Notes: a model not told the origin generated them from the letters alone. A stretch of 64,000 bases of DNA from Sulfuricella sp. (GCA_028713975.1 JAQTNE010000005.1:62001-126000), one strand, 5' to 3'. Shown: positions 44,092 to 55,574, numbered from the stretch's first letter. Translations and numbers: made by a program.

Positions 44092-46476
44092 TCAGGCAGC
44101 CTGGTAAAGCTGTTGGGTTAATTCGTGGATAGCGGCATCGTAGGCGGGCTTGCCGCCGAAAGCGCGGATGATCTCGACCGGCGAGCCAAGTTTCTTGAGC
44201 GGATCAAGTGTGATGATTTCCGGGTTCTCCAGATCGAGCAGCCCCTCATCCGCATACTTGTCGAGCAAGGCGGCGACTACCTTGCGGGCGAGGTCGCCGT
44301 ATTTGGTGAAGTAGTCGCGCTTCTTTACCTGCTCCGCCCGCTCACGCCGGGTCAGCGGCTTCTGCTCGTAAGCGACATGGCAAATGAGATCGAAAGGGTC
44401 GAACGCCGAGCCAACTTCTTCATTGAGGGCGGCGAAGATCACGCCCTGCTGTTCCAGTTCATCGATAATGGCGCGCTTTTTGTCGGCCTGCTTCCAACTG
44501 GTGAGGAAGGAATCGAGCGAGGCATAGGAACGCCGCACGTTGTCGCGGGTGTAGTCGCGCAGACTTTCGGTAATGATTTTTCCGTCGCCGCCGAGGTATT
44601 GAACCCGCTCCTTGATGATGGTGACTTCGACTCCATGGACGGTGACTTTGTGGCGGCGGCCATCGGGCGGATCGCCATCGGGAATCGAAACATCCGGTTG
44701 CTCGGGCTCCGGGAAGTCCACTTCTTCGCCGGTCAAGTCATCAATGACGGCTGTGTCCTCGCCTTCATCTTCAACGCCGGAAAGATCGTCGTCTTCGCTG
44801 GCCTCCTTCACGCGCACCGGGTCGCCGTCAAAGTCCTTGTCGGCGAATAAGGCGGTTACATTGCGGAAGTCCATGATGGTGAAGTAGTGCTTGCCGAAAT
44901 CTTCGTTGATGCGGGTGCCGCGCCCGATAATTTGCTTGAATTCGGTCATCGAACCGATGTTGGAATCGAGGACAATGAGTTTGCAGGTTTGCGCATCCAC
45001 ACCGGTGGTCATGAGTTTCGAGGTGGTCGCGATGACTGGGTAAAGCTCGCTCGGGTTGATGAAGGAATCGAGTTCCCGCTTGCCCTCTTCGTTGTCGCCC
45101 GTGATCTGCATCACGTATTTGCTGCTCTTGGCGACGAGGTCGGCATTCTCGTTGGCCAAAGCATTGCGCATGCCTTGGGCGTGTTCAATGTCAACGCAAA
45201 AGACGATGCTCTTGGAGTAGCGGTCACTGCCCTTGAGGAATTGGGTGATTTTGGCCGCGACCAGCTTGCGGCGCTCTTCCACGATGAGATGCCGGTCAAA
45301 GTCGGTGCGGTTGTAAATGCGATCTTCGACCAGGTTGCCATCCTTGTCCTTGAAGCCGGCAGGTGGCCTCCAGCCCTCGGCATCAATGTCGAGCGTGACC
45401 TTGACGACTTTGTAAGGCGCGAGAAAACCATCGTCTATGCCTTGTTTTAACGAGTAGGTATAGAGCGGGTCGCCGAAATACTCGCTGCTGGATATTTCCT
45501 TGGTCTCCTTCGGCGTGGCGGTGAGGCCGATGTGAGTGGCGGTGTGAAAGTATTCGAGGATTTCACGCCATTTGCTGTCTTCGCGTGCACTGCCGCGATG
45601 GCACTCGTCCACGATCACAAGATCGAAAAAGTCCGGGCTAAACTGCTTGTAGGCGTCATTGGCGTTACTGTCGGACAAGCCCTGATAAAGAGCGAGGTAA
45701 ATATTGTAAGACGGGTCAATCTCTTTGTGTTTGATGACCGTCATCGCTTCCTTGAAGTGCCGGAAGTCGCCGCGCACGGTCTGGTCGATGAGCGCCGTGC
45801 GGTCGGCAAGGAAGAGGATGCGTTTCTTCAGTCCGCTCTTCCACAGGCGGTAAATAATCTGGAATGCGGTGTAGGTCTTGCCCGTGCCGGTTGCCATGAC
45901 CAGCAGGTGCCGATTGCCGCTCTCATTTTTTGCAATTGTTTCAACTGTGCGGTTGATGGCGGTTTGCTGGTAGTAGCGCGGGGAACGGCCTGAACCGTCG
46001 AGAAAATAGTCCTGCGCGACAATAGACTCAACCTCATCCGCAAGCCCTTTGTAGGCTCGATATTTTTGCCACAACTCCTGCGGGGAAGGAAAGGCGTCGA
46101 GAGGAATCTCCGTTTCGATATTTCCGGTTTTCGCCGTTTTATCATGAAAATAAAAGCCGTCTCCGTTGCTGCTGAACACGAAAGGAATGTCGAGGGTTTC
46201 AGCATAACCAAGAGCCTGCTGGATGCCGGAGCTGACCGAGTGATTATTGTCCTTCGCCTCAATGATCGCGATGGGGATGTTCGGCTTGTAGTAAAGAATG
46301 TAATCGGCGCGCTTGCGTTCACCTCGCGTGTGGATTCTTCCGCGAACATAGATGCGACCGTCGGTGAAGTGAACCTCTTCCCTGACCTGGGTATCAATAT
46401 TCCATCCAGCCGTAATGATGTTCGGCGTGATGAACTTGGTGCGGATGTCCGCTTCGGTGAGAGATTTCTTATTCAT
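44092..46476 (-). CDS. hsdR: Type I restriction endonuclease subunit HsdR
   Basis: 794 residues, the size of EcoEI-type (type IB) R subunits. N-terminal nuclease domain with a PD-(D/E)xK motif (RADYILYYKPNIPIAIIEAK), then SF2 translocase: Walker A LVMATGTGKTYTAF, DEAD-like DECHRGSARED, GLTATPKET, IVLDSNIGSMTEFKQIIGRG (motif VI). C-terminal coupling domain after residue 600. First gene of the hsdRMS unit, 107 bases downstream of the VapC-like gene. Confidence 0.95.
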   Translation of the reverse strand: MNKKSLTEADIRTKFITPNIITAGWNIDTQVREEVHFTDGRIYVRGRIHTRGERKRADYILYYKPNIPIAIIEAKDNNHSVSSGIQQALGYAETLDIPFVFSSNGDGFYFHDKTAKTGNIETEIPLDAFPSPQELWQKYRAYKGLADEVESIVAQDYFLDGSGRSPRYYQQTAINRTVETIAKNESGNRHLLVMATGTGKTYTAFQIIYRLWKSGLKKRILFLADRTALIDQTVRGDFRHFKEAMTVIKHKEIDPSYNIYLALYQGLSDSNANDAYKQFSPDFFDLVIVDECHRGSAREDSKWREILEYFHTATHIGLTATPKETKEISSSEYFGDPLYTYSLKQGIDDGFLAPYKVVKVTLDIDAEGWRPPAGFKDKDGNLVEDRIYNRTDFDRHLIVEERRKLVAAKITQFLKGSDRYSKSIVFCVDIEHAQGMRNALANENADLVAKSSKYVMQITGDNEEGKRELDSFINPSELYPVIATTSKLMTTGVDAQTCKLIVLDSNIGSMTEFKQIIGRGTRINEDFGKHYFTIMDFRNVTALFADKDFDGDPVRVKEASEDDDLSGVEDEGEDTAVIDDLTGEEVDFPEPEQPDVSIPDGDPPDGRRHKVTVHGVEVTIIKERVQYLGGDGKIITESLRDYTRDNVRRSYASLDSFLTSWKQADKKRAIIDELEQQGVIFAALNEEVGSAFDPFDLICHVAYEQKPLTRRERAEQVKKRDYFTKYGDLARKVVAALLDKYADEGLLDLENPEIITLDPLKKLGSPVEIIRAFGGKPAYDAAIHELTQQLYQAA

Positions 46477-46583
46477 TAAGCGGCCGACAGCACGCTGAGT
46501 TTGACAAATACAGCGTGCCTGTCGCGTGGCGCGGACAGCAAGGACTGATCTATGTTGTCAAATATGCACAGCACGTTTTCTGG

Positions 46584-46991
46584 TCACTCCGCCTGGGGCG
46601 ACCCCGACAATGTCTTCGACTTTTTCTTGATGTACTGCACACCGGGTATCCGCTCGAAATCGTCGTCTTGTGTCCACAGTGTTGCCGCGCAGGATCGGGC
46701 GGTGGCGAGAATCAGGCTATCCGCCATGGGCAACTTGAGATCGAAGGACAGTTTGGCCGCCGATATCGCCAAGGAGTTATCCAGTACGATCACTCGCCCC
46801 TGCTGCATGACGGCGATGGCACGCAGAGCATCATCTTCGGTGCGTTGTTGCAGGATGCGCTTGAAAACCTCGAACAGGCTCACGGCAGGCACAACCAGGG
46901 ATACCGTATCTTCTATCGCAGGCGCAAAGAAATCGGCGTTTTCTCCATCGGCGAAATACTCAAGCCAACCGCAGGAGTCCACCACGTTCAT
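46584..46991 (-). CDS. PIN-domain toxin, VapC-like
   Basis: 135 residues. PIN acidic residues: Asp5 (NVVDSCGWLEYF), Glu in SLFEVFKR, Asp in PMADSLILATA, and DDDF near the C-terminus. Such toxins are magnesium-dependent RNases that cut tRNA or rRNA. Start ATG overlaps the stop of the antitoxin gene (ATGA). Confidence 0.88.
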   Translation of the reverse strand: MNVVDSCGWLEYFADGENADFFAPAIEDTVSLVVPAVSLFEVFKRILQQRTEDDALRAIAVMQQGRVIVLDNSLAISAAKLSFDLKLPMADSLILATARSCAATLWTQDDDFERIPGVQYIKKKSKTLSGSPQAE

Positions 46992-47194
46992 GGACGGTCT
47001 TCTTCACGCGGCACGGTGGTGTCCAATCCTTTGAGAAAGCCGCGCAAACGGCTGGGGGATTGCAGCGGAATCAACTCGATCCGGTCATCGTAAGCGATGA
47101 TCTGCATTTTTTGCCCGGCCTCCAGATGCAGTTGCTCGCGCACCTCCTGCGGAATGACCACCTGAAATTTTGGAGAAACGGTAACAGCGTTCAT
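46988..47194 (-). CDS. AbrB/MazE-type antitoxin, VapB-like
   Basis: 68 residues: SpoVT-AbrB DNA-binding fold (VSPKFQVVIPQEVREQLHLE, GQKMQIIAYDDRIELIPL) and a disordered C-terminal tail that would bind the toxin (PREEDRP). Overlaps vapC by 4 bases. It is expected to repress its own promoter upstream in 47195-47255. Confidence 0.87.
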   Translation of the reverse strand: MNAVTVSPKFQVVIPQEVREQLHLEAGQKMQIIAYDDRIELIPLQSPSRLRGFLKGLDTTVPREEDRP

Positions 47195-47255
47195 GGTTGA
47201 CCTCGTCGTAGCATTATGTTCATGATTCTACACGTGCAGGGGAAAATCCCTCATC

Positions 47256-47987
47256 TCAAAAATCGCCCCACAAAGTCTGCATCGCCGCCAGCGCCGCCAA
47301 CGCTGCGGTTTCGGTGCGCAGGACGCGTACGCCGAGCCGCACCGGGGTGAAGCCGACGCGCTTTGCGGCATCCGCCTCGACCGGGGACAGGCCGCCTTCC
47401 GGGCCGATCAACAGGGTGACTGCGCCACCGGGCTTGGGCAGGTCATGCAGGCCGATTTCCGCGCCGGGGGCCAGCATCAGGCGCAGGCTGTTCGCGCCGC
47501 CTTGCGGCAGCCAGTCGAGTAGCGGGCGGATCGCGGCGACTTGTGGCACATGGTTGCGCCCGCTTTGTTCACAGGCGGAAATGACCACACCTTGCCAATG
47601 CGCCACGCGCTTGTCCGCCCGTTCACCCGACAGCCGCACCACGCTGCGTTCGCTGGCGAGCGGCTGGATGTTGCCGATGCCGAGTTCCACCGCCTTTTGC
47701 AGGGTGTAATCCATTTTTTCGCCGGCGGAAATCGCTTGCGCCAAGTGCACTTGCAGCGGCGATTCGCGCTCGACATTTTGCCAGTCAGTGATTTCCATGC
47801 TGACATGGTGCTTGCTGATGGCGGTGATGCACGCATCACCTTCACCGCCCTGGCCGTTGAATACGGTCACGGCATCGCCTTCCTTCAGGCGCAGCACCCG
47901 CGTGGCATGGTGCGCGGCCTGTTCCGGCAGTTCTGCCATGCCTTTGCGTGCGGGAATCTCGGGGCAATAAAAACGGGGAGCAGCCAT
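47256..47987 (-). CDS. rsmE: 16S rRNA (uracil-1498-N3)-methyltransferase
   Basis: 243 residues from ATG 47987 (MAAPRFYCPEIPARKG), GGAA upstream; a longer in-frame start at 48041 lacks support. SPOUT-fold motifs: SERSVVRLSGERADKRVAHW, ISACEQSGRNHVPQV, LLIGPEGGLSPVEAD, LGVRVLRTETAALAAL. Methylates U1498 of 16S rRNA. Confidence 0.95.
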   Translation of the reverse strand: MAAPRFYCPEIPARKGMAELPEQAAHHATRVLRLKEGDAVTVFNGQGGEGDACITAISKHHVSMEITDWQNVERESPLQVHLAQAISAGEKMDYTLQKAVELGIGNIQPLASERSVVRLSGERADKRVAHWQGVVISACEQSGRNHVPQVAAIRPLLDWLPQGGANSLRLMLAPGAEIGLHDLPKPGGAVTLLIGPEGGLSPVEADAAKRVGFTPVRLGVRVLRTETAALAALAAMQTLWGDF

Positions 47988-48070
47988 TATTTTCCAAGCT
48001 TCATGTAAAGTGCGCTCATGATAAACTAATTTAATTGGCACTGAATCTAGCGATATAAAAGGATTTGTAC

Positions 48071-48631
48071 ATGGTCAGTTTGCAAACACCCGTCTGCGAT
48101 TTCGGTTGGCGGGCACCCGATTTCGATCTGCCGGGCGTCGATGGCAAGCGCTATCGTCTTGCCGATGCGGTTGGGCCGAAGGGCTTGCTGGTGATGTTCA
48201 TCTGCAACCATTGCCCTTATGTGAAGGCGGTTCGCGACCGTCTGGTGCGCGACTGCACCGAGCTAAAACTGCTAGGCATCAACAGCATTGCCATCATGTC
48301 GAACGACCCGGCGGATTATCCGGAGGATTCTTTCGACAACATGAAACGAGTCGCGCAGGAATTCAGCTTCCCGTTTCCCTATGTCTGGGATGAAGCCCAA
48401 GCCGTGGCAAAAACCTATGGCGCGGTGTGCACGCCGGACTTCTTCGGCTTCAACGCCAATCTGGAGCTCCAGTACCGCGGCCGGCTCGACGCTTCGCGCA
48501 AGGAGGCCGCGCCCGCCGATGCGCGGCGCGACCTGTTCGAAGCGATGAAAGAAGTCGCGCTGACCGGCAAAGGGCCGGCGGAGCAAATCCCGAGCATGGG
48601 CTGCTCGATTAAGTGGAAGGAGAATAGCTAG
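48071..48631 (+). CDS. Thioredoxin-family/peroxiredoxin-like protein
   Basis: 186 residues from ATG 48071 (AAAAGGAT upstream). Thioredoxin fold of the AhpC/TSA-like type: APDFDLPGVDGKRYRLADA, LLVMFICNHCPYVKAV with a CNHC redox motif, NDPADYPEDSFDNMKRVAQE, YGAVCTPDFFGF. No signal peptide; cytoplasmic. A conserved family of uncertain substrate, often called redoxin-domain protein. Confidence 0.87.
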   Translation: MVSLQTPVCDFGWRAPDFDLPGVDGKRYRLADAVGPKGLLVMFICNHCPYVKAVRDRLVRDCTELKLLGINSIAIMSNDPADYPEDSFDNMKRVAQEFSFPFPYVWDEAQAVAKTYGAVCTPDFFGFNANLELQYRGRLDASRKEAAPADARRDLFEAMKEVALTGKGPAEQIPSMGCSIKWKENS

Positions 48632-48632
48632 T

Positions 48633-48681
48633 CGCGAGTGGCGAGTAGCCAGTGGAGACCCACTCGCCACTCGCCGCTCGT
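48633..48681. repeat. GCGAGTGGCGAGTAG-type inverted repeat
   Basis: GCGAGTGGCGAGTAGCCAGT (48635-48654) faces CCACTCGCCACTCGCC (48660-48675) across a short loop. Sits between the redoxin gene and the next gene. Related in design to 52755-52795. Confidence 0.7.
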
Positions 48682-48696
48682 CATTTGCCACTACCT

Positions 48697-49479
48697 ATGC
48701 TCCAATCCGTCATCGAAGCAGTCAGAACCATCGCGCAGCAGGAAATCATGCCGCGCTACCTGAAGGTTGCGTACCAACGCAAGACCGACGGCAGCGTCTT
48801 TACCGAGGCCGACATCGCCGCGCAGACTGCGTTGATTGCCGCGCTCAAGGCGATTTGCGACTGTCCGGTGCTGGGCGAGGAAATGTCCGCCGAGCAGCAT
48901 GAAGCGCTGTGGTGCGCGGGGAGCGAGAGCCTGTGGTGTATCGACCCGATCGACGGCACTTCCAACTTCGTCAACGGCCTGCCCTATTTCGCCGTTTCCG
49001 TTGCCCTGATGCGCGGTGGTCGCAGCGTGCTGGGTGTGATTTACAACCCGGTGGCGAACGAAATGTTTTGGGCGGAACAGGGCAAGGGCGCATGGCTCAA
49101 CGGGGTACGGCTGCCGCTCAAGGAGCAGGCGCCGGACTTTAACCGCGCCATGGCGGCAATTGATTTCAAGCGTCTCAAGCCGGGCCTGGCGCAAAAATTA
49201 GTGGCGTCTCCGCCGTTCGCTTCACAACGCAATTTCGGCGCGAGTACCCTGGAATGGTGCTACGTTGCGGCCGGCCGCTTCAGCCTTTACCTGCACGGCG
49301 GACAAAAATTGTGGGACTACGCGGCCGGGTCGCTGATCCTGGCTGAGGCCGGCGGTTCCATGTGCACCCTGAGCGAGGATGATTTCTGGGCTGGCGATTT
49401 GTGGACGCGCCCGGTCATCGCCGCACTGGACTCAAAGCTGTTCGATTTATGGAAAAGCTGGGTCCGCAGTCACCAATAA
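48697..49479 (+). CDS. Inositol monophosphatase-family phosphatase
   Basis: 260 residues from ATG 48697 (MLQSVIEAVRTIAQQE). Metal-binding motif WCIDPIDGTSNFVNGLPYFA, upstream GEEMSAEQ (Glu), and C-terminal WDYAAGSLILAEAGG. Magnesium-dependent; possible substrates are inositol-1-phosphate, histidinol phosphate or 3'-phosphoadenosine-5'-phosphate. The substrate is not visible from the sequence. Confidence 0.88.
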   Translation: MLQSVIEAVRTIAQQEIMPRYLKVAYQRKTDGSVFTEADIAAQTALIAALKAICDCPVLGEEMSAEQHEALWCAGSESLWCIDPIDGTSNFVNGLPYFAVSVALMRGGRSVLGVIYNPVANEMFWAEQGKGAWLNGVRLPLKEQAPDFNRAMAAIDFKRLKPGLAQKLVASPPFASQRNFGASTLEWCYVAAGRFSLYLHGGQKLWDYAAGSLILAEAGGSMCTLSEDDFWAGDLWTRPVIAALDSKLFDLWKSWVRSHQ

Positions 49480-49484
49480 AATGG

Positions 49485-49518
49485 TCAATCAGAGCCGATT
49501 AAAACAGGCTCTGATTGA
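49485..49518. repeat. 12-bp perfect hairpin after the phosphatase gene
   Basis: TCAATCAGAGCC (49485-49496) with GGCTCTGATTGA (49507-49518), loop of 10. It could terminate the upstream transcript, but no T-run follows. The rest of 49480-49654 is AT-rich and probably holds the tkt promoter. Confidence 0.6.
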
Positions 49519-49654
49519 CATCCATCAAGTCTTATATCTTTTATCTATAAGAAAAACTCTTGCCACAATAAAAATCTATTATTGCCCTTAAACTGGCTAG
49601 TGAGTGATAATCATCCGTTTAATATAGCCCTTAGCTGAAAAAGGAAATAAAAGC

Positions 49655-51637
49655 ATGGCAACTCGTAAAGAACTCGCGAACGCGATCCGCGTCCTCTCCA
49701 TGGACGCCGTGCAGAAAGCCAACTCCGGCCACCCCGGCGCGCCCATGGGCATGGCGGAAATCGCCGAAGTGGTGTGGAACCACCATCTGCGCCACAACCC
49801 GGCCAACCCGAAGTGGTTCGACCGCGACCGCTTCGTGCAGTCCAACGGCCACGGCTCGATGCTGATTTATTCCTTGCTGCATCTGACCGGCTACGACCTG
49901 CCGATGGAAGAAATCAAAAAATTCCGTCAGCTCCACTCCAAGACCCCTGGCCACCCCGAGTACGGCTACACGGTCGGCGTCGAGACCACCACCGGCCCGC
50001 TCGGCCAAGGCATCACCAACGCCGTCGGCATGGCCATGGCAGAGAAGTTGCTGGCTGCCGAGTTCAATAAACCCGGTCATGAAATCGTCAATCACAATAC
50101 CTACACCTTCCTCGGCGACGGTTGCATGATGGAGGGTATCTCCCACGAAGCCTGCGCGCTGGCCGGCACCTGGGGCCTGGGTAAGCTGACCGCGTTCTGG
50201 GACGACAACGGCATCTCCATCGACGGCCACATCGAAGGCTGGTACACCGACGATACCGCCAAGCGCTTTGAAGCCTACGGCTGGCACGTGATTCCTAACG
50301 TCGACGGTCACGACCCTGTCGCTATCGACGCCGCCGTGAACGCCGCAAAAGCAGTCACCGACAAACCGTCCCTGATCTGCTGCAAAACCATTATCGGCAA
50401 GGGCTCACCCAACAAGGAAGGCACCCACGACGTACACGGCGCCGCGCTGGGCGATGCGGAAATTGCCGCAACTCGCGCCAACCTGGGTTGGACTCACGGC
50501 CCGTTTGAAATCCCCAAGGACATTTACGAAGGTTGGGATTGCCGCACCAAGGGTCAGGGTCTGGAAACGCTGTGGAACAACAAGTTTGCCGAATACACCA
50601 AGGCTTTCCCGAAAGAAGCGGCAGAATTCAAGCGCCGCATGGAAGGTGAGCTGTCGGCTGGCTGGAAAAAACATGCTGCCGAATTCATCGCCAAGACCAA
50701 CGAGAAGGCCGAAACCATCGCCACTCGCAAGGCCTCGCAAAACTGCATCAACGGCCTGGCTCCGGCGCTGCCCGAGTTCCTCGGCGGCTCTGCCGACCTG
50801 ACCGGCTCCAACCTGACCAACTGGACAGGTTGCCACCACGTCAAGGGCAAGAGCACCGGCAATTACATCAGCTACGGCGTGCGCGAGTTCGGCATGGCCC
50901 ACATCATGAACGGCATGGCGCTGCATGGCGGCCTAATGCCGTTTGGCGGCACTTTCCTGATGTTCTCGGAATACATGCGCAACGCCCTGCGCATGTCGGC
51001 ACTGATGAAGCAGCGCGTGATCTACGTGTTCACCCACGACTCCATTGGCTTGGGCGAAGACGGCCCGACTCACCAGCCGGTCGAGCAGACCGCCACCCTG
51101 CGCATGATCCCCAACATGCAGGTCTGGCGTCCGTGCGACACGGTCGAATCCGCCGTGGCCTGGGTTGCCGCAGTAGAACGCAATGACGGCCCGAGCAGCC
51201 TGATTTTCAGCCGCCAGAACCTGAATTTCCAGAAGCGTGACGCGGCGCAGATCACCAACATCGCCAAGGGCGGCTACGTGCTGGCCGACGCGGCCAAGCC
51301 CAAACTGGTGCTGATCGCCACCGGCTCCGAAGTGGCCCTGGCAATGGACGCCAAGAAGGTGCTGGACGAGCAGGGCATTCCCACCCGCGTGGTGTCGATG
51401 CCTTCCACCAACGTGTTCGACAAGCAGGATCAAGCCTACAAGGACAGCGTGTTGCCCAAGGGCGTCAAGCGCGTCGCCGTGGAAGCCGGGGTCACCGACG
51501 GCTGGTACAAGTATGTCGGCGAAGGCGCCGTGATCGGCCTGGATCGCTTCGGCGAATCCGCCCCGGCTGGCGAATTGTTCAAGCTGTTCGGCTTCACCGT
51601 CGAGAATGTGGTCAATACCGCCAAAGGTGTTTTGTAA
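49655..51637 (+). CDS. tkt: Transketolase
   Basis: 660 residues, full length. Thiamine diphosphate sites: [56 protein letters not shown], and [20 protein letters not shown]. Transfers C2 units in the Calvin and pentose phosphate cycles. Head of the cluster tkt-gap-pgk-pyk-fba, the order seen in many betaproteobacteria. AAAGGA upstream of ATG. Confidence 0.97.
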   Translation: MATRKELANAIRVLSMDAVQKANSGHPGAPMGMAEIAEVVWNHHLRHNPANPKWFDRDRFVQSNGHGSMLIYSLLHLTGYDLPMEEIKKFRQLHSKTPGHPEYGYTVGVETTTGPLGQGITNAVGMAMAEKLLAAEFNKPGHEIVNHNTYTFLGDGCMMEGISHEACALAGTWGLGKLTAFWDDNGISIDGHIEGWYTDDTAKRFEAYGWHVIPNVDGHDPVAIDAAVNAAKAVTDKPSLICCKTIIGKGSPNKEGTHDVHGAALGDAEIAATRANLGWTHGPFEIPKDIYEGWDCRTKGQGLETLWNNKFAEYTKAFPKEAAEFKRRMEGELSAGWKKHAAEFIAKTNEKAETIATRKASQNCINGLAPALPEFLGGSADLTGSNLTNWTGCHHVKGKSTGNYISYGVREFGMAHIMNGMALHGGLMPFGGTFLMFSEYMRNALRMSALMKQRVIYVFTHDSIGLGEDGPTHQPVEQTATLRMIPNMQVWRPCDTVESAVAWVAAVERNDGPSSLIFSRQNLNFQKRDAAQITNIAKGGYVLADAAKPKLVLIATGSEVALAMDAKKVLDEQGIPTRVVSMPSTNVFDKQDQAYKDSVLPKGVKRVAVEAGVTDGWYKYVGEGAVIGLDRFGESAPAGELFKLFGFTVENVVNTAKGVL

Positions 51638-51641
51638 AAGA

Positions 51642-51714
51642 TTCACCGCAGAGGCGCGGAGGCGCTGAGAAGATCAAGTATTTTCTCTGCGCCTCCGCGT
51701 CTCTGCGGTTCAAG
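51642..51714. repeat. CCGCAGAGGCGCGGAGG inverted repeat between tkt and gap
   Basis: TTCACCGCAGAGGCGCGGAG (51642-51661) faces its complement near 51684-51711 (CTCTGCGCCTCCGCGTCTCT). Third copy of the 7299-7366 family. Thirty bases upstream of the gap ATG. Confidence 0.8.
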
Positions 51715-51732
51715 ATTTTCATTTAATTTTAA

Positions 51733-52743
<1,011 letters not shown>

Positions 52744-52754
52744 GACTGCAAGCA

Positions 52755-52795
52755 GCAAGTAGCAAGTGGCGAAACCTTAGCCACTTGCTACTTGC
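52755..52795. repeat. 15-bp perfect inverted repeat between gap and pgk
   Basis: GCAAGTAGCAAGTGG (52755-52769) with CCACTTGCTACTTGC (52781-52795), loop of 11. Confidence 0.75.
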
Positions 52796-52869
52796 GACTC
52801 GCCAACCTGTGAGTTGTAAGGCATAGGCCAACCTATCCCTTACATCTTAATTTTTCTGGAGAACCAACC

Positions 52870-54051
52870 ATGTCCGTAATCCGTGTTACCGATCTGGACC
52901 TCAAGGGCAAGCGCGTCCTGATCCGTTCCGACCTCAACGTGCCCGTCAAGGATGGCAAAGTCACTTCCGACGCCCGCATCACCGCGTCGATGAAAACTTT
53001 CGAGCATTGCCTCAAGGCCGGTGCCAAGGTAATGGTGATGTCCCACCTCGGTCGCCCGGTCGAAGGCGAATACTCGGAAGAAAACTCGCTCAAGCCGGTG
53101 GCCGACGACCTGGCCAAGAAACTCGGCAAGCCGGTGCGCCTGATCAAGGACTGGGTGGATGGCGGCTTCGACGTGGCCGAAGGCGAACTGGTACTGCTGG
53201 AAAACGTGCGCTTCAACACTGGCGAGAAGAAGAACGTCGACGAGACTGCACAAAAGTACGCCAAGCTGTGCGACGTGTTCGTGATGGATGCGTTCGGCAC
53301 CGCCCACCGCGCACAGGGCTCCACTCACGGCGTCGCCAAGTACGCACCGGTGGCCTGCGCCGGCATTCTGCTGACCGGCGAACTGGAAGCGCTGACCAAG
53401 GCCCTGCTCAACCCGGCCCGCCCGATGGTCGCCATCGTCGGCGGCTCCAAGGTATCGACCAAACTGACCGTGCTCGAAGCCCTGTCCGAGAAGGTTGACC
53501 AACTGGTGGTCGGCGGCGGCATCGCCAACACCTTCCTCAAGGCCACCGGCAAGAATGTCGGCAAATCGCTGTGCGAAGATGACCTCGTTCCTGTCGCCCA
53601 GGCGCTGATGAAAAAAATGACGGCGCGTGGCGCCACCATCCCGATCGCCGTCGACGTGGTGTGCGGCAAGAAATTCGACGCCAACGAACCGGCTGTTCTG
53701 AAGGACGCCGGTGCGGTGTGTGACGACGACATGATTTTCGACATCGGCCCGAAATCTGCGCAGGAGCTGGTGGACATCATCATGAAGGCCGGCACCGTGG
53801 TATGGAACGGCCCGGTCGGCGTGTTCGAATTCGACCAGTTTGGCGCAGGCACCAAGCAAATTGCCGAAGCCATCGCCAACACCAAGGCATTCACCCTGGC
53901 CGGCGGCGGCGACACCATCGCCGCAATCCAGAAATACAATATCTACGACAAGGTGTCCTACATCTCCACCGCCGGCGGCGCTTTCCTCGAGTTTCTCGAA
54001 GGCAAGATTCTGCCCGCAGTGGAAATCCTGGAACAACGCGCTTCAAAATAA
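52870..54051 (+). CDS. pgk: Phosphoglycerate kinase
   Basis: 393 residues. [16 protein letters not shown] at the N-terminus, [37 protein letters not shown], and [15 protein letters not shown]; nucleotide-binding loop [12 protein letters not shown] and the C-terminal GGGDTIAA. Upstream TTTTTCTGGAGAA gives the ribosome site. Makes ATP or, in the Calvin direction, 1,3-bisphosphoglycerate. Confidence 0.98.
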   Translation: MSVIRVTDLDLKGKRVLIRSDLNVPVKDGKVTSDARITASMKTFEHCLKAGAKVMVMSHLGRPVEGEYSEENSLKPVADDLAKKLGKPVRLIKDWVDGGFDVAEGELVLLENVRFNTGEKKNVDETAQKYAKLCDVFVMDAFGTAHRAQGSTHGVAKYAPVACAGILLTGELEALTKALLNPARPMVAIVGGSKVSTKLTVLEALSEKVDQLVVGGGIANTFLKATGKNVGKSLCEDDLVPVAQALMKKMTARGATIPIAVDVVCGKKFDANEPAVLKDAGAVCDDDMIFDIGPKSAQELVDIIMKAGTVVWNGPVGVFEFDQFGAGTKQIAEAIANTKAFTLAGGGDTIAAIQKYNIYDKVSYISTAGGAFLEFLEGKILPAVEILEQRASK

Positions 54052-54052
54052 T

Positions 54053-54120
54053 AGTACTGAGTACTGAGTACTGAGTGCCGGGTAAAAACCGGGCTCAGAA
54101 CTCAAGACACAGAACTCTGG
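54053..54120. repeat. Tandem AGTACTG repeats with a short palindrome
   Basis: AGTACTG occurs three times head to tail at 54053-54073, followed by CCGGGTAAAAACCGGG and CTCAGAACTC motifs that partly mirror the first part (GAGTACTGAG). Fills most of the pgk-pyk gap. Confidence 0.7.
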
Positions 54121-54131
54121 ACTAAATATCA

Positions 54132-55574
54132 ATGCAACGTAAAACCAAGATTGTCGCCACACTCGGCCCGGCAAGCAGCGATCCGGAAGTGCTCAACCGC
54201 CTGCTCCAGGCTGGCGTGGATGTCGTCCGCCTCAATTTTTCGCACGGCAAGCCCGAAGACCACATCCAGCTCGCGGAAACGGTACGCGCCATGGCGCGGG
54301 CGCGTGGCAAGACCGTCGGTGTGCTGGTTGACCTGCAGGGCCCGAAAATCCGCATCGGCAAGTTCGAGCACGGCAAGATCACCCTCAAAAACGGCGACCG
54401 CTTCATCCTCGACAGCGACTGCGAACTGGGCAGCCAGGAATGCGTCGGGCTGGACTACAAGGAACTGCCGCGCGACGTTAATCGCGGCACCACCCTGCTG
54501 CTGGATGATGGCCGCATCGTGATGTGGGTGGAAGAGGTGAACGGCAATCAAATCCTGTGTACGGTGAAACAGGGCGGCATACTGTCCAACAACAAGGGCA
54601 TTAACCGCCAGGGCGGCGGCCTTTCCGCTGCGGCGCTGACCGAAAAGGACATGGAAGACATCAAGACTGCCGCGGCGTTGAAAGCCGATTATCTGGCGGT
54701 GTCCTTCCCGCGCGATGGCGCCGACATGCAACTGGCGCGCACGCTGATGCAAGCGTCCGGCGGCAAGAGCATGCTGGTGGCGAAAATCGAGCGCGCCGAG
54801 GCGATTACCAACCTGGAAGAGATTCTCGATGCCTCCGACGCCATCATGGTGGCGCGCGGCGACCTCGGCGTGGAAGTCGGCGATGCCGCCGTGCCCGGCC
54901 TGCAAAAACGCATGATCCGCATGGCGCGGGAAAAGAACCGGCTGGCCATCACCGCCACCCAGATGATGGAATCCATGATTTCCAGCCCGATCCCGACGCG
55001 CGCGGAAGTCTCCGACGTGGCCAACGCGGTGATCGACGGCACCGACGCGGTAATGCTGTCAGCCGAGACCGCCGCCGGGCAATATCCGGTGGAGGCCGTG
55101 GCGGCGATGGATCGGGTATGCCTGGAGGCGGAAAAGCAGGAAGAAAGCGCCTTCAGAAAACAGCGCATGGCCATGCAGTTCGAGCGGGTGGACGAATCCG
55201 TTGCGATGGCGGCCATGTACATCGCCCGTCACTTGCAGGTAAAGGCCATTGGCGCCCTGACTGAGTCCGGCTCAACCGCCTTGTGGATGTCGCGGGTCAA
55301 CCCGGACGTGCCGATCTACGCGCTCACCCCCAGAGTGGATACGCGCAGGAAACTCACCCTGTTCCGCGGCGTCTACCCAGTCAACTTCAAACCCGCCACA
55401 TCGGAAAGCGAACAGGTTTTGCTTGAAGCCGAGGACGAGATGAGAAGGCGCGGCGCGGTAAGGGACGGCGATCTGATCATCTTCACCATCGGTGAGCCGA
55501 TCGGCAAATCCGGCGGCACCAACACCATGAAGATCGTCAAGGTGGGCGAAAGCCGGAAAACAACCAAACAGTAA
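54132..55574 (+). CDS. pyk: Pyruvate kinase
   Basis: 480 residues. N-terminal RKTKIVATLGPASSDPEVL, catalytic LVAKIERAEAITNLEEILD, MVARGDLGVEVG, TATQMMESMISSPIPTRAEV and the C-terminal regulatory domain with ALTPRVDTRRKLTLFRGVYP. Converts phosphoenolpyruvate and ADP to pyruvate and ATP. Fourth gene of the central-carbon cluster. Confidence 0.97.
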   Translation: MQRKTKIVATLGPASSDPEVLNRLLQAGVDVVRLNFSHGKPEDHIQLAETVRAMARARGKTVGVLVDLQGPKIRIGKFEHGKITLKNGDRFILDSDCELGSQECVGLDYKELPRDVNRGTTLLLDDGRIVMWVEEVNGNQILCTVKQGGILSNNKGINRQGGGLSAAALTEKDMEDIKTAAALKADYLAVSFPRDGADMQLARTLMQASGGKSMLVAKIERAEAITNLEEILDASDAIMVARGDLGVEVGDAAVPGLQKRMIRMAREKNRLAITATQMMESMISSPIPTRAEVSDVANAVIDGTDAVMLSAETAAGQYPVEAVAAMDRVCLEAEKQEESAFRKQRMAMQFERVDESVAMAAMYIARHLQVKAIGALTESGSTALWMSRVNPDVPIYALTPRVDTRRKLTLFRGVYPVNFKPATSESEQVLLEAEDEMRRRGAVRDGDLIIFTIGEPIGKSGGTNTMKIVKVGESRKTTKQ

